DNA from: Solibacillus silvestris_B
Lineage (GTDB): Bacteria > Bacillota > Bacilli > Bacillales_A > Planococcaceae
Length of the DNA: 64,000 nt
Direction of reading: 5' to 3'
Assembly: GCF_051967575.1 (NCBI RefSeq)
Contig: NZ_JBQCJW010000004.1
Location: forward strand, 62,001 to 126,000
The position numbers were made by a program, and so were the translations under genes. A model generated the notes under the pieces. That model made no database searches, was not told the DNA's origin, and saw only the letters and a program-made list of their open reading frames with translations. This document shows, piece after piece, positions 43,029 to 52,227 of this stretch (its first letter is position 1; each line of letters begins with the position of its first letter).

Positions 43029-44732
43029 ATGCTAGCAAGATTTTTTACGTATTATAAGCCGCATAAACGATTGTTCATCATCGACTTTTCATGTGCAGTG
43101 TTTGTGGCCATCCTGGAATTGCTGTTCCCGATGGCTGTGAAATGGTTTATCGATGATCTGCTCCCGACGAACGAGTGGGGCATGATCACAAAAATCAGTG
43201 CCCTTCTATTGCTGACTTATATTTTAAGCACGGTCATGAACTATATCGTGAACTATTTGGGGCACAAACTCGGCGTGAATATCGAGACAGATATGCGCCA
43301 GCAGCTGTTCAATCATGTCCAGCGCCAGCCGTACACGTTTTTCGACAATATGAAAACAGGTCATTTAATGAGCCGCATCACGAATGATTTGTTTGATATT
43401 GGAGAATTTGCGCACCATGGTCCCGAGGATTTATTCATTGCTTTGATGACATTTATCGGGGCATTTACGATTATGTTCAATATTAATGCGACACTCGCGA
43501 CGATTATTCTAGTTTTCGTGCCGTTTCTGATTGCCGTCATGTATTGGAGCAATAAACGCATGAAAAAAGGCTGGAGCGTTATGTACAGCGAAATCGCGAA
43601 TGTCAACGGGCGCGTGGAAGACAGCTTCTCCGGTATTCGCGTCGTAAAATCTTTTACTAATGAGGAATTCGAAAAAACACGTTTCAAAGACCAGAACGCG
43701 CTATTCCGCAAAGCGAAAATTTATGCTTATAAAGTAATGGCAGGTACGCACTCAAGCATTTACATTCTGACGCGTCTGCTGACATTATTAGTACTTGTTG
43801 TCGGGGCATGGCTATCGTTCAATAATCAATTATCCTACGGTGAATTTGCGAGCTTTATCTTATTTACAAATGTATTGATCAAGCCAATCGATAAAATCAG
43901 CGCTTTGCTCGAAATGTATCCAAAAGGCATGGCAGGCTTTAAGCGGTTCTGCGATTTGCTCGACCAGGAGCCAACAATTGTTGATCGTCCGAAAGCCTTG
44001 ACTGTCGATCATTTGGACGGCGATATCGAATTTAAAAACGTGAGCTTCAAATATGCGGACAGTAAGCAAGTGCTGAACAATCTATCCTTTAAAGTAGAAG
44101 CTGGTAAAACAGTTGCGTTCGTAGGTCCATCCGGGTCAGGAAAAACGACGATCAGTGCACTCATTCCGCGCTTTTACGATATTACAGACGGGGCGATCAC
44201 AATCGATGGCCATGATATCCGCGATTTGACACAGCAGTCACTCCGCAAGCAAATCGGGACAGTGCAGCAGGATGTATTTTTATTTACAGGAACAATTCGC
44301 GAAAATATCGAATATGGTAAACTGGGGGCAAGCTTTGAAGAAATTAAAGAGGCAGCAGTGCAGGCGAACTTGCTTGAGTTCATCGAAAATTTACCTGAAG
44401 GCTTCAACACGGAAATCGGCGAACGCGGTCTGAAATTATCGGGCGGTCAAAAACAGCGTCTTGCGATTGCGCGCATGTTCCTGAAAAATCCGCCAATCCT
44501 CATTTTGGATGAGGCGACATCTGCTCTAGATACAGCGACAGAGCGCATTATCCAGCAGTCGTTGAATGATCTGGCGAAAAATCGTACGACATTAATTATC
44601 GCACACCGTTTAGCAACAATCCGGGATGCGGACTATATCTTTGTTGTGACACCAAATGGCATTGAAGAACAAGGTACGTATGAAGAGCTTGTCGCAAAAG
44701 GCGGCATTTTTGCGGGACTTCATCATGCATAA
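43029..44732 (+). CDS. ABC exporter, fused membrane and ATPase domains
   Basis: 567 residues. About six membrane helices (residues 1-310, ABC type-1 fold with the LGHKLGVNIETDMRQQLFNHVQ coupling region) precede an ATPase domain: Walker A GPSGSGKTT, signature LSGGQKQRLAIARM, Walker B ILILDEATSALD and the H-loop in IIAHRLATI. It functions as a homodimer or with a similar half-transporter, exporting lipids, peptides or drugs; the substrate is unclear. GAAAGGACTTGAA precedes the ATG. The single-gene arrangement argues for a homodimer. Confidence 0.93.
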   Translation: MLARFFTYYKPHKRLFIIDFSCAVFVAILELLFPMAVKWFIDDLLPTNEWGMITKISALLLLTYILSTVMNYIVNYLGHKLGVNIETDMRQQLFNHVQRQPYTFFDNMKTGHLMSRITNDLFDIGEFAHHGPEDLFIALMTFIGAFTIMFNINATLATIILVFVPFLIAVMYWSNKRMKKGWSVMYSEIANVNGRVEDSFSGIRVVKSFTNEEFEKTRFKDQNALFRKAKIYAYKVMAGTHSSIYILTRLLTLLVLVVGAWLSFNNQLSYGEFASFILFTNVLIKPIDKISALLEMYPKGMAGFKRFCDLLDQEPTIVDRPKALTVDHLDGDIEFKNVSFKYADSKQVLNNLSFKVEAGKTVAFVGPSGSGKTTISALIPRFYDITDGAITIDGHDIRDLTQQSLRKQIGTVQQDVFLFTGTIRENIEYGKLGASFEEIKEAAVQANLLEFIENLPEGFNTEIGERGLKLSGGQKQRLAIARMFLKNPPILILDEATSALDTATERIIQQSLNDLAKNRTTLIIAHRLATIRDADYIFVVTPNGIEEQGTYEELVAKGGIFAGLHHA

Positions 44733-44745
44733 CTTAAATCAATAA

Positions 44746-44870
44746 CGCCTCGGAGTTATTGCGTCCAGATTTTTTTTGAGTTTACTCAAAAGTTTCCTTT
44801 GAAAAATCTGTGACATCTGCCAGAGGCTTATCTTAATTCAGCGGGCGTTTATTAGGCCCGCCGAATTAAG
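44746..44870 (+). repeat. Structured intergenic element, possible interspersed repeat
   Basis: Between the ABC exporter and the M19 dipeptidase. It starts with AATAACGCCTCGGAGTTATT, contains TGACATCTGCCAGAGGCTTA, and ends in a near-perfect 15-bp stem (44832-44846 with 44856-44870, GCGGGC/GCCCGC core). I recall closely similar CGCCTCGG...TTGCGTCC...GACATC blocks repeated in other bacilli, but no second copy was found in this window. Confidence 0.4.
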
Positions 44871-44873
44871 ATT

Positions 44874-44904
44874 AGGTGAATGATTGCGGTCATTCACCTT
44901 TTTT
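44874..44904 (+). terminator. Intrinsic terminator before the M19 dipeptidase gene
   Basis: AGGTGAATGA pairs perfectly with TCATTCACCT across a 6-base loop, followed by a T-run. It should end the ABC exporter transcript 28 bases before the next start codon, so the dipeptidase is either attenuated or uses a promoter within the element. Confidence 0.8.
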
Positions 44905-44931
44905 CAACGATAGAGAGAGGCGGTTTTTTAG

Positions 44932-45852
44932 ATGAGCATTCCGATTATCGATTTACATTGTGATGCATTACTGCGCATGCAGGATCATAGGCTTCGTTTT
45001 CTCGATTCCCCGAAGCTTGATGTGAACCTTGAAAGATTGCGTACCGGTCATGTGATGGCACAGGCTTTTGCGATCTATATTTATCCGAACTTTTCTTTGG
45101 AGGAAAAACGGGCTTCCGCTTTGAAGCAAATCGCTTATTTTCAAAATGAGGTGCTTGGCGGACAAGTCGTGCAAATTAAACAATGGGCAGATTTCGAAAA
45201 ACTTCAGCCGGAGCAGATCGGTGCATTTCTGACGATTGAAGGCGTCGATTTTTTCGGCGGGGACCTTTCGTTTTGGCATGAATTTTATGCGCTCGGCGTG
45301 TTATCAATCGGACTGACATGGAATAATCCAAATGAAGCGGCGGACGGTTTGCATAGTACGTTGAAGCGTGGCGTAACATCGTTTGGAAAGGATATCATCG
45401 CACTGAACAATCAGCATAAAATTTTCACCGATGTAGCTCATCTGAGTGAACAAAGCTTTTGGGATGTCATCGAGCATGCGGATTATGTCATCTCCTCCCA
45501 CTCGAATGCGGCGGCAGTCTGTCCGCACGAACGCAATTTAACAGATGCGCAAATCCGCGCCATGATTGCAAAAAATGCACCGATCCATGTTGTGTACTTC
45601 CCTGAATTCATCAACGGTACAAAGCGAGCGATGATGTCGGACTTGATTCGGCATATTGAACATATTTGCGCACTTGGAGGAAAGCATCTAGTGGGCTTTG
45701 GCTCGGATTTCGATGGCATAAACGCGAAAATCAGCAGTCTTGAGCATGCCGGGATGCACCAAAACTTGGTTAATGAGCTCTTAAAGTATTACAGCGAAGC
45801 GGATGTTCGCGGCTTTGCTTATGCGAATTTCCTTAAGCATTTGCCGAGATAG
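44932..45852 (+). CDS. Membrane-dipeptidase-type M19 peptidase
   Basis: 306 residues of a zinc-dependent amidohydrolase-fold peptidase. IIDLHCDAL carries the HxD ligands, EGVDFFGGD the bridging glutamate region, LTWNNPNEAADG the family signature, SHSNAAAVCPHERNLTD the histidine with the NxxD motif, and HLVGFGSDFDG the final aspartate. No signal peptide, so it is cytoplasmic. M19 enzymes cleave dipeptides, including those with D-residues, so it may serve peptide salvage. GAGAGAGGCGG precedes the ATG. Confidence 0.92.
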   Translation: MSIPIIDLHCDALLRMQDHRLRFLDSPKLDVNLERLRTGHVMAQAFAIYIYPNFSLEEKRASALKQIAYFQNEVLGGQVVQIKQWADFEKLQPEQIGAFLTIEGVDFFGGDLSFWHEFYALGVLSIGLTWNNPNEAADGLHSTLKRGVTSFGKDIIALNNQHKIFTDVAHLSEQSFWDVIEHADYVISSHSNAAAVCPHERNLTDAQIRAMIAKNAPIHVVYFPEFINGTKRAMMSDLIRHIEHICALGGKHLVGFGSDFDGINAKISSLEHAGMHQNLVNELLKYYSEADVRGFAYANFLKHLPR

Positions 45853-45900
45853 AGCGCCGTGCTATACTAGAAGGACTTATTAGTGAGAGGACGTTATCAT

Positions 45901-46098
45901 ATGAACGGCAAAAATCGCAGCGATGTATACCCTGGCCTGGAAGTAGACATCGTGCTGAAAAAAGATCAGCGCACAGGCACAACAACACGCGGAGTAGTCA
46001 AGGATTTGCTGACAAACAGCAGCTTCCATCCACATGGCATTAAAGTGCGCTTAACAGATGGACAGATCGGGCGTGTGTGCCAGACATACCCGAAATAA
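45901..46098 (+). CDS. ywbE: YwbE family protein
   Basis: 65 residues. The sequence (MNGKNRSDVYPGLEVDIVLK, QRTGTTTRGVVKDLLTNSS, HPHGIKVRLTDGQIGRV) is the conserved YwbE core, predicted to be a small beta-barrel of unknown function. ATG at 45901 is preferred over an upstream GTG because GAGAGGACG lies at the right distance. It follows the dipeptidase gene by 48 bases and may share its transcript; a terminator lies about 90 bases downstream. Confidence 0.85.
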   Translation: MNGKNRSDVYPGLEVDIVLKKDQRTGTTTRGVVKDLLTNSSFHPHGIKVRLTDGQIGRVCQTYPK

Positions 46099-46189
46099 TC
46101 ACCGCTTTTGCTTTTCCCGCTTCAGAAAGAGCACCCGAAATACAAGGTTTCACTTTTGAAGTGAAAAGCAAATTAAATAAATCAGGAAA

Positions 46190-46231
46190 AAGTATGGTGA
46201 TCCTTAAAGTGATTCACCATACTTTTATTTT
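46190..46231 (+). terminator. Terminator of ywbE
   Basis: AAGTATGGTGA pairs perfectly with TCACCATACTT, followed by TTTATTTT. Confidence 0.8.
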
Positions 46232-46416
46232 CGATTATGAGCGGAGGTTTTCCGGTTAATCGCTCTAAATAAGGCAAAATCCAAGGTTTTACAACATTGC
46301 AAAATCAGCATTCAGTCACCATATTTAACATAATAATCCACATTTATTTTCGCGATTCATTTATCATACGAGGAATACCCATTCGCAAATTGTGATTTCA
46401 GATGTCGGTTTGCAAT

Positions 46417-46456
46417 CAAAAAGGGGCGAGAAAATCATTGCGACTTCTCACCCCTT
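46417..46456 (-). terminator. Terminator of the gntR gene
   Basis: AAGGGGCGAGAA pairs with TTCTCACCCCTT (one G-U); a T-run follows on the minus strand. Confidence 0.75.
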
Positions 46457-46517
46457 CTGCTCTTTTGCGCCTTAAAAGGGATCCCGTTCAAGCTATTCCC
46501 GGTGCTCCTTTTTGTAT

Positions 46518-47183
46518 TTACATCAATACATTATAATGATTAATGATCGTATGGCGTACATTTGCGACATGCTTTTTCAGCTGAATTTCTGCAAGCCCTG
46601 GATCGCGGCTGCGCAAAGCTTCCAAAATTGCGTAATGCTCTTCAAAGGAATTTTCGTTTCTTCCTGGCACTAAAATCGTTTTGAACTGCACGCGCTTCAG
46701 CTGCTGTTTTATAATGCGCACCATATCGACTGCCTGCTGATTGTTCGATGCGCGGTAGATGACATCATGAAAACGTAAATTCCCCTGTGAATATGCATCA
46801 AACTGCATCGTCTGCAAATGATGCTTCATCTCCGACAAAATCATCTCCAATTGTTCAATGGCCTCATCGGTAATATTTTGCGCGGCATCAGCGGCAATAA
46901 GCCCCTCCAGCACTTCGCGGATCTTTAAGTAATTGCTGATTTCATCCAGCGAAAAAGACTTAATCGTGGCCCCTTTGTTGTTTTCCAATACAACCAGGTT
47001 TTCTTGTTCCAGCTTTAATAATGCTTTTTTGACTGTGTTGCGGCTTACCCCGATTTCCACAGCCAAATCATTTTCGATTAATTTTTGGGAAGGGTGATAT
47101 ATTCCTTCCAATATTCTTTCTTTCATAAATTCATAGGCAATCTCAGCCGGTCTTCTCAAGATAGCACCCCATTTCAAATTCAT
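46518..47183 (-). CDS. GntR/FCD family transcriptional regulator
   Basis: 221 residues. The N-terminal winged helix has LIENDLAVEIGVSRNTVKKALLKLEQENLV; the C-terminal half is an all-helical FCD ligand domain with the metal-binding pattern (RFHDVIYRASNN, EEHYAILEALRSRD, HVANVRHTI). FCD members sense organic acids. It lies at the distal end of the aromatic-acid cluster on the same strand, and TTGTTCAACAA sites of FCD type sit at that cluster's promoters, so it is the likely local regulator. The start is uncertain: the ATG at 47183 has a poor ribosome site and a TTG a few codons further in is possible. Confidence 0.88.
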   Translation of the reverse strand: MNLKWGAILRRPAEIAYEFMKERILEGIYHPSQKLIENDLAVEIGVSRNTVKKALLKLEQENLVVLENNKGATIKSFSLDEISNYLKIREVLEGLIAADAAQNITDEAIEQLEMILSEMKHHLQTMQFDAYSQGNLRFHDVIYRASNNQQAVDMVRIIKQQLKRVQFKTILVPGRNENSFEEHYAILEALRSRDPGLAEIQLKKHVANVRHTIINHYNVLM

Positions 47184-47319
47184 CCCATTTTTTCTTCGTC
47201 ATTTTATATTTAAACGCTTTTGACAACGTCCATTTGTCTCTAAATCTGATTCGTCACTTACTTTCCTCTTCATTTTAGCGAACTGTTTCTGTAGAAGATA
47301 GAGCACATTCAAAATAATT

Positions 47320-48597
47320 TTATTTATTCACGATGCTTGGCAGCCAAGTTGTCAGGAACGGAATATATGTTACTAGGAATAGAACAATAATCGAAACGAA
47401 GATGAATGGAATAATGACACGTATGAGCTTTTCCATTTTCACATCCCCTACGCTCGATGCAATAAATAAACCTGCGCCGACTGGTGGTGTAAGCAAACCG
47501 ATTGTAGCATTCAAGCAAAGCATTACACCAAAATGAACAGGATCAATGCCGAAACTGTGCACAAGCGGCATGAAGATCGGCAGCAAAATAACCATTACCG
47601 CAAGCTCATCCAAAAATATCCCCGTTATAAGCAAGAATATATTCACAAGCAATAAAAAGACTAACGGGTTTGAAGAAATGCCGCCCATCACTTCCACAAT
47701 CGTTTGCGGGATGCGCTCAAATGCCAATATCCAGCCGAACATGCTCGCTGTCGACATTAAAAGCGTCACTACCGCTGTTGCAATCGTCGCATTAATAAGC
47801 AGGCCCGGGAATTTTCTGAACTCAAGCTCCCCATAGAAGAACTTCCCTACAAAAATGGCTACAACACAAGCTACGGCAGCCGATTCCGTTGCCGTGAACA
47901 CTCCTGAAATCGTACCTAAAATAATTGATAGAGGAACTAGGAGAGCCGGGATAATGCGCGCAAAAGCTTTTAATACATCTTGAAATTCCGCTTTTGCAGA
48001 ACGAGGATAATTACTTTTTATCCCCAAAATCATAATTAAAATGATAAACGATAACGCCAATAAAATTCCCGGCAAAACGCCTGCCATGAACATATCATTA
48101 ACAGACACGCCCGCCCCGACTGCATAAATGATAAATAGCATTGACGGCGGAATGATCGGCCCAAGCAAAGCCGCTGAAGCAGTAGTCGCGGCAGCAAATT
48201 CGCGTTTATATCCCGCCTTCTCCATTTCAGGCACCATGATTTTGCTCATCATCGCTGTTTGGGCAGTCGCGGAACCAATGATGGAAGCCAAAAACATATT
48301 CGCAATGACGTTCACATAAGCAAGACCACCTTTAAAATGCCCTACCGCTTTTTTCGCAAAGTCGATTAAGCGCACCGTTATCCCGGAAGCATTCATCAAT
48401 TCGCCCGCAAGCATAAATAAAGGAATGGCCAGTAAACTAAAACTTTGCACACCGGAAAATAGCTGCTGCGAAATATTATTAAGCAAAAACGTTTGCCCTG
48501 TTGAAAATATATAAATTAAACTGATAATTCCTAAAATAAGGGCAATCGGTACTTTAATGACGAGCAAAATACAGAATGCAACAAGCGCCCATGTCAT
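47320..48597 (-). CDS. TRAP transporter large permease (DctM)
   Basis: 425 residues with about 12 membrane helices and the DctM pattern (VPIALILGIISLIYI, LLAIPLFMLAGELMNASGI, LGPIIPPSMLFIIYAVGAG, ATIGLLTPPVGAGLFIASSV). It imports an organic acid using the sodium gradient, with the DctQ and DctP partners encoded just upstream. It overlaps dctQ by 4 bases (ATGA). The location in the ring-cleavage operon suggests an aromatic carboxylate or its breakdown product as substrate. Confidence 0.92.
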   Translation of the reverse strand: MTWALVAFCILLVIKVPIALILGIISLIYIFSTGQTFLLNNISQQLFSGVQSFSLLAIPLFMLAGELMNASGITVRLIDFAKKAVGHFKGGLAYVNVIANMFLASIIGSATAQTAMMSKIMVPEMEKAGYKREFAAATTASAALLGPIIPPSMLFIIYAVGAGVSVNDMFMAGVLPGILLALSFIILIMILGIKSNYPRSAKAEFQDVLKAFARIIPALLVPLSIILGTISGVFTATESAAVACVVAIFVGKFFYGELEFRKFPGLLINATIATAVVTLLMSTASMFGWILAFERIPQTIVEVMGGISSNPLVFLLLVNIFLLITGIFLDELAVMVILLPIFMPLVHSFGIDPVHFGVMLCLNATIGLLTPPVGAGLFIASSVGDVKMEKLIRVIIPFIFVSIIVLFLVTYIPFLTTWLPSIVNK

Positions 48598-49115
48598 ATC
48601 GCATCTCCCCCTTCACCTATTTGCCCTATTTCTACCTCTTCATATACAAAACCTTGCAAAAAGTGGTGAAAAGCGTGAATAAGCATGCAAGTCAAGCCAA
48701 ACGGAACAGCCAAATACGGCATGAACATCGAAATTTTCAGCCCTGGAGACAGCTGTGTTTTGATGGAAGGATTTGAAATCCATTGTATCGCCATATAGGC
48801 AACGATCGCCGCAAATGCCACAACAACAGCATAGCCAACAATGAGAAACACCCGTTTCCAAAATAGGCTGACACGTTCGAACAATAAATCCAGACTCGCT
48901 GCCCGCATCGTTTTAACGCTCATGCTCCCCCCAAGGAATGTGAGCCAAATCAGCATATAAACAGCAAGTTCATCTGACCAAGTTAACGGATTTCCGAATA
49001 AATACCGGAATACTACACCAAGCGCAATACTGCCGAGCATTGTAGCCATTAATAGTACCGCCAAGAATTTTTCGAACTTATACAATATATTGCTGATGGT
49101 CGCTACTAATTTCAT
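48594..49115 (-). CDS. TRAP transporter small permease (DctQ)
   Basis: 173 residues with four membrane helices. TWSDELAVYMLIWLTFLGGSMS is the DctQ signature (E-x-x-R/Y-x-x-L-x-W-x-x-F-x-G). The frame extends nine codons further upstream, but AAAGGGGGATTAAAA directly precedes ATG at 49115. Coupled to dctM by a 4-base overlap. Confidence 0.88.
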   Translation of the reverse strand: MKLVATISNILYKFEKFLAVLLMATMLGSIALGVVFRYLFGNPLTWSDELAVYMLIWLTFLGGSMSVKTMRAASLDLLFERVSLFWKRVFLIVGYAVVVAFAAIVAYMAIQWISNPSIKTQLSPGLKISMFMPYLAVPFGLTCMLIHAFHHFLQGFVYEEVEIGQIGEGGDAI

Positions 49116-49171
49116 TTTTAATCCCCCTTTGTTTTTCCGCACTATCCAATTAAGACCTATTTAAAATAACA

Positions 49172-49205
49172 GGGACGGCAGGAATTTGAACTTTTCCTGC
49201 CGCCC
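49172..49205 (-). promoter_or_regulatory. Intercistronic hairpin between dctP and dctQM
   Basis: GGGACGGCAGGAA pairs with TTCCTGCCGCCCC (one mismatch), without a clear T-run. Such stems often protect the dctP message or reduce read-through so that binding protein exceeds permease. Confidence 0.55.
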
Positions 49206-49249
49206 CTTCCCTCGATTTTCAAACAGGGCTTAATGGACAGCCATGTTTT

Positions 49250-50287
49250 TTATTTGTTTTCTTCAATAAATGCTTTAATTGTTGGATTTGAAGAATATTG
49301 GTCATAAACAGATTCACTCAACTGCTTGAATTCCTCCATATTTTTCAATTCATTGACTGTCACACCTAAAGACTTCAGCTCTTCAAGCAGTGCATCATTT
49401 GTCGCGATGCCTTCATGTACACCCCATTCAATTACGGAAGCCCAAGTATCCGCGACAATTTTGCGGTCTTCTTCAGTCATTGCATCAACAGTTTTTTTCG
49501 AGCCGATTACGACTTCCGGGAATACGATATGCCCGGACATCGTTAAAATATTTGATGCTTCATAAAATTTTTGCGATACAGCCGCATTCAAGTCAGTATC
49601 CACCGCATCAATTACCCCTGTTGACAGCGATGTGTACACTTCCGGCAGTGGCATTGAAGCTGGTCCTGCATCGATTGCTTTGTAGTAGGATTCAAGTACT
49701 GGGCTGCCCGGAATCCGGATTTTCAGCCCTTTGAAATCCGCCAATGAATCTAAAGGTTTGCTAGATAAGATATGGCGTTGCCCAGCAAAGAATACCCCAT
49801 AGCCGACCATGCTTTTCGTTTCCAGGTCTTTCATCATTTGCTGTGCTGGCCCACTTGATGCCGCATTTGCCGCAGCTTCCAAATCATTGAATAAAAATGG
49901 CATAAACCAACCGTTAATGGACTCAGAAAGACTCGACATCGTACCATTACTTAAAACAGCGAAGTCCAATGTTCCCGACTCGACCTGCTGTGCCATATCC
50001 GCTTCTTTGCCTAGCTGATTTGCCGGGTAAATATCAACCTTCATACGACCATCCGAATTTTTTTCCAGCTCTTCCGCAAACTTTTCCGCAACTTCAAATT
50101 TAATATGCGTTTCAGCCGCTTCATGCCCTAATTTAAATTTATATGTCTTCGCTTCTGCAGCCGATCCGCCTGAGCTTGCGGCATCTGTATCCGATGTTGC
50201 ACTCGTTTCAATTGTTTCATCATCCCCGCAAGCGACAAGCATGATAGCCAACAGCGAGAACGTCAGCATAAATAACCATTTTTTCAT
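49250..50287 (-). CDS. TRAP transporter substrate-binding lipoprotein (DctP)
   Basis: 345 residues. A lipoprotein signal (MKKWLFMLTFSLLAIMLVAC) places acylated Cys-20 on the outer face of the membrane; a Ser/Ala/Thr-rich linker follows. The mature part is DctP-like: KFKLGHEAAETHIKFEVAEK at the start, DIYPANQLGKEADMAQQVES, the helix GLKIRIPGSPVLESYYKAI with the carboxylate-binding arginine, and PLPEVYTSLSTGVIDAVDTD. It captures an organic acid for DctQM. It is 78 bases downstream of the ridA gene in the same direction. Confidence 0.92.
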   Translation of the reverse strand: MKKWLFMLTFSLLAIMLVACGDDETIETSATSDTDAASSGGSAAEAKTYKFKLGHEAAETHIKFEVAEKFAEELEKNSDGRMKVDIYPANQLGKEADMAQQVESGTLDFAVLSNGTMSSLSESINGWFMPFLFNDLEAAANAASSGPAQQMMKDLETKSMVGYGVFFAGQRHILSSKPLDSLADFKGLKIRIPGSPVLESYYKAIDAGPASMPLPEVYTSLSTGVIDAVDTDLNAAVSQKFYEASNILTMSGHIVFPEVVIGSKKTVDAMTEEDRKIVADTWASVIEWGVHEGIATNDALLEELKSLGVTVNELKNMEEFKQLSESVYDQYSSNPTIKAFIEENK

Positions 50288-50365
50288 TTTCTTCCCCCTT
50301 GTTTTTGCCTTGAATATTTTTAAAATTTATTATAAATGCTCTATTTTAAAAGCCATTTACAACCT

Positions 50366-50746
50366 TTATAAAACGGCGGTCATCTCAAATTGAACACGCA
50401 ATCCTTTTTTCAGGCTCTTTTCCGTCGTGTGCCGGGCTGGACGATTGTTTTCGTTCGGAAACATCTTCAGCCATTCAATATTGACATTTTCCTTATACTG
50501 GCGGTCCACCATATAAACACTTAAATGCGCAATATTGTCCGTAGAGCCGCCAGCCGCTTTCATAATTTCCCCCAAATAATAAAAGAGATTGCGAATTTCC
50601 TCATTTACATCCTCAGGGACGATTCCTGTTTCCGGGTCAGATCCGATAATGGCGGATGTGTACACCATATTGCCCACTTTCACAGCTGCCGGTATTGGAT
50701 TATCATGGTTGGAGCCTTGAATATGCAGTACTTCACGCTTAGTCAT
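50366..50746 (-). CDS. RidA family protein
   Basis: 126 residues of the YjgF/RidA fold. Members hydrolyse reactive enamines/imines or have adapted to other small-molecule steps in catabolic clusters. VGNMVYTSAIIGSDPETG and IAHLSVYMVDRQYKENVNIEW match the family; the C-terminal RHTTEKSLKKGLRVQFEMTAV keeps the charged end. The arginine that normally contacts the substrate (P-x-R-x-x-x near residue 105) appears as PARHTTEKS. The start overlaps the aldolase gene by 8 bases, so it belongs to this operon and probably acts on a pathway intermediate. Confidence 0.85.
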   Translation of the reverse strand: MTKREVLHIQGSNHDNPIPAAVKVGNMVYTSAIIGSDPETGIVPEDVNEEIRNLFYYLGEIMKAAGGSTDNIAHLSVYMVDRQYKENVNIEWLKMFPNENNRPARHTTEKSLKKGLRVQFEMTAVL

Positions 50747-51464
50747 TTTGCTTCACCCCATTTTGCGCAAGCCGGTGTTCCTGTTCTGTCTCGTAATAAA
50801 CGACACCTTCCGCCTCCAACACTGGCCGCAAATTATAAAAGTCCACGCTGATCTGACCGCTTTCGATTTTTTCAATCGTGCCGGCTTCTTTCGCAAGGCG
50901 CGCATTTGCAAGCTCCAATGTCGATTGCAGATCTTCTTTTTTCACTACGACAACACCGTCATCATCCGCCATTACCAAATCGCCTGGTGCTATACTTGCA
51001 CCGCCGCAAATCGCCGGGGCGTTTACCCACCCGCCTTTAATTTTGTTTGTGCCTTGCGATAATATTTCGCGCGTCCAAATCGGAAATCGTAAATCCCGAA
51101 TTTGCCGCACATCACGAATACCGGAATCGATAATGACCCCTTGCACACCTTTTCTCATAAGCGCCGTGACGATCAACTCGCCGATCATTCCCGCCAAGCC
51201 TTCCCCCTCTGTTGTAATGACTAAAATATCGCCAGGTTTACAAACTTCGATGGCCGCGTGAATCATTAAGTTATCGCCAGCCGGACAAATAACCGTGACA
51301 GCCGGCCCTACAATCATCGTATTGCTTAAAATCGGTTTTAGCTTCGGGCTCAAAATCCCTTGCTTTCCTTGCGCTTCATAAACCGTTGAAACATCCAGCT
51401 TCTTGTATTCTGCTAAAATAGCCGCCGATGGACGTTCAATCGTTTTCACAACATATTTTTGCAT
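50739..51464 (-). CDS. 4-carboxy-4-hydroxy-2-oxoadipate aldolase-like (RraA fold)
   Basis: 241 residues. The sequence matches the GalC/LigK group of RraA-fold aldolases: VSTVYEAQGKQGIL, GPAVTVICPAGDNLMIHAAI, GELIVTALMRKGVQGVIIDSGIRDV with the catalytic Arg-Asp pair, and GDLVMADDDGVVVV. These enzymes split 4-carboxy-4-hydroxy-2-oxoadipate to pyruvate and oxaloacetate using a divalent metal, and also decarboxylate oxaloacetate. It shares one base with the upstream GalB-like gene and overlaps ridA. The setting supports the aldolase function over plain RNase E inhibitor RraA. Confidence 0.85.
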   Translation of the reverse strand: MQKYVVKTIERPSAAILAEYKKLDVSTVYEAQGKQGILSPKLKPILSNTMIVGPAVTVICPAGDNLMIHAAIEVCKPGDILVITTEGEGLAGMIGELIVTALMRKGVQGVIIDSGIRDVRQIRDLRFPIWTREILSQGTNKIKGGWVNAPAICGGASIAPGDLVMADDDGVVVVKKEDLQSTLELANARLAKEAGTIEKIESGQISVDFYNLRPVLEAEGVVYYETEQEHRLAQNGVKQND

Positions 51465-52201
51465 TATACGAGCTCCTCTCCTACAAGCGGGAAGAATCTG
51501 GAAAACGCTTCTGCTTGCTTATAGCTATTATTGCCTGAGCAGCGGCGCGCATGATTTCCGCGCAGCTCTGCTTTATAGCCGTAGTAACTGATGAGATGCC
51601 CTTGCGCTCCGAAACAGGCCATTGCCGCTTTCTTTTGCTCATATACATCCGTAACGTCCAAAATTACATCAGGATGGAAGCTTGAAATTTCTGATTGGTG
51701 CGGCTCAAACCCGAAAATCTTTGCCTGTTTTGCTGTTGTTGTCCCCTCTAGTCGCACCCCGTTTGATGTCGATAAAACAGCTGCATCAAACACGAATTTA
51801 GAAACGCTTTCATGGTCCGGGTTGAATGCATCGCGTGGTCCATGTGTAATAATGATATGCGGCTTCACTTCACGGATTTTTCGAGTCAATCTCTCCATGC
51901 GTTCTTCGTTGATTTCCATATGGTAGTCCTGATAATCCCAAATCTCGATATTTTCCTCCGTTAAGCCTAGGCATTTCGCTGCCGCCAGAAGCTCTTCCTT
52001 CCGAGTAGTTTTTACATTTTCGAGTGTCTGTCCTTCAATATTCCATAAATCATTGGATTCCCCGCGTGCGCCATAGCTTAAAACAACGAGCTGCACATTC
52101 GCGCCGTTTTTTACATACTTTGCGATAGCCCCGCCCCCGCGCCATACAAAATCCGCTGCGTGTGCACTTATTACCAATACATTTGTGTTTGAATCAATCA
52201 T
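51464..52201 (-). CDS. 4-oxalomesaconate hydratase-like, PIG-L fold (GalB type)
   Basis: 245 residues. PIG-L/LmbE deacetylases carry AHPDDE; here the motif is SAHAADFVWRGGGAIA, the form used by the zinc-dependent 4-oxalomesaconate hydratase GalB of pseudomonads. Further GalB-like segments are VVLSYGARGES, ITHGPRDAFNPDHES and FGFEPHQSEISSFHPD, plus the C-terminal YYGYKAELRGNHAR. It would hydrate 4-oxalomesaconate to the substrate of the downstream aldolase, which is encoded immediately next to it. GGAGGATTTAACG precedes the ATG. Family is certain; the specific reaction is inferred from motif and neighbour. Confidence 0.8.
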   Translation of the reverse strand: MIDSNTNVLVISAHAADFVWRGGGAIAKYVKNGANVQLVVLSYGARGESNDLWNIEGQTLENVKTTRKEELLAAAKCLGLTEENIEIWDYQDYHMEINEERMERLTRKIREVKPHIIITHGPRDAFNPDHESVSKFVFDAAVLSTSNGVRLEGTTTAKQAKIFGFEPHQSEISSFHPDVILDVTDVYEQKKAAMACFGAQGHLISYYGYKAELRGNHARRCSGNNSYKQAEAFSRFFPLVGEELV

Positions 52202-52227
52202 CGTTAAATCCTCCCGTTTTCCTTATG

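Larger units (their letters stand above)
46099..46517. other. Convergent intergenic region with several hairpins
   Basis: About 420 bases between ywbE and the gntR gene. Contains a TTCACTTTTGAAGTGAA palindrome (46149-46165), the ywbE terminator (46190-46231), the gntR terminator (46417-46456) and a further imperfect stem close to the gntR stop. No gene. Confidence 0.6.
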
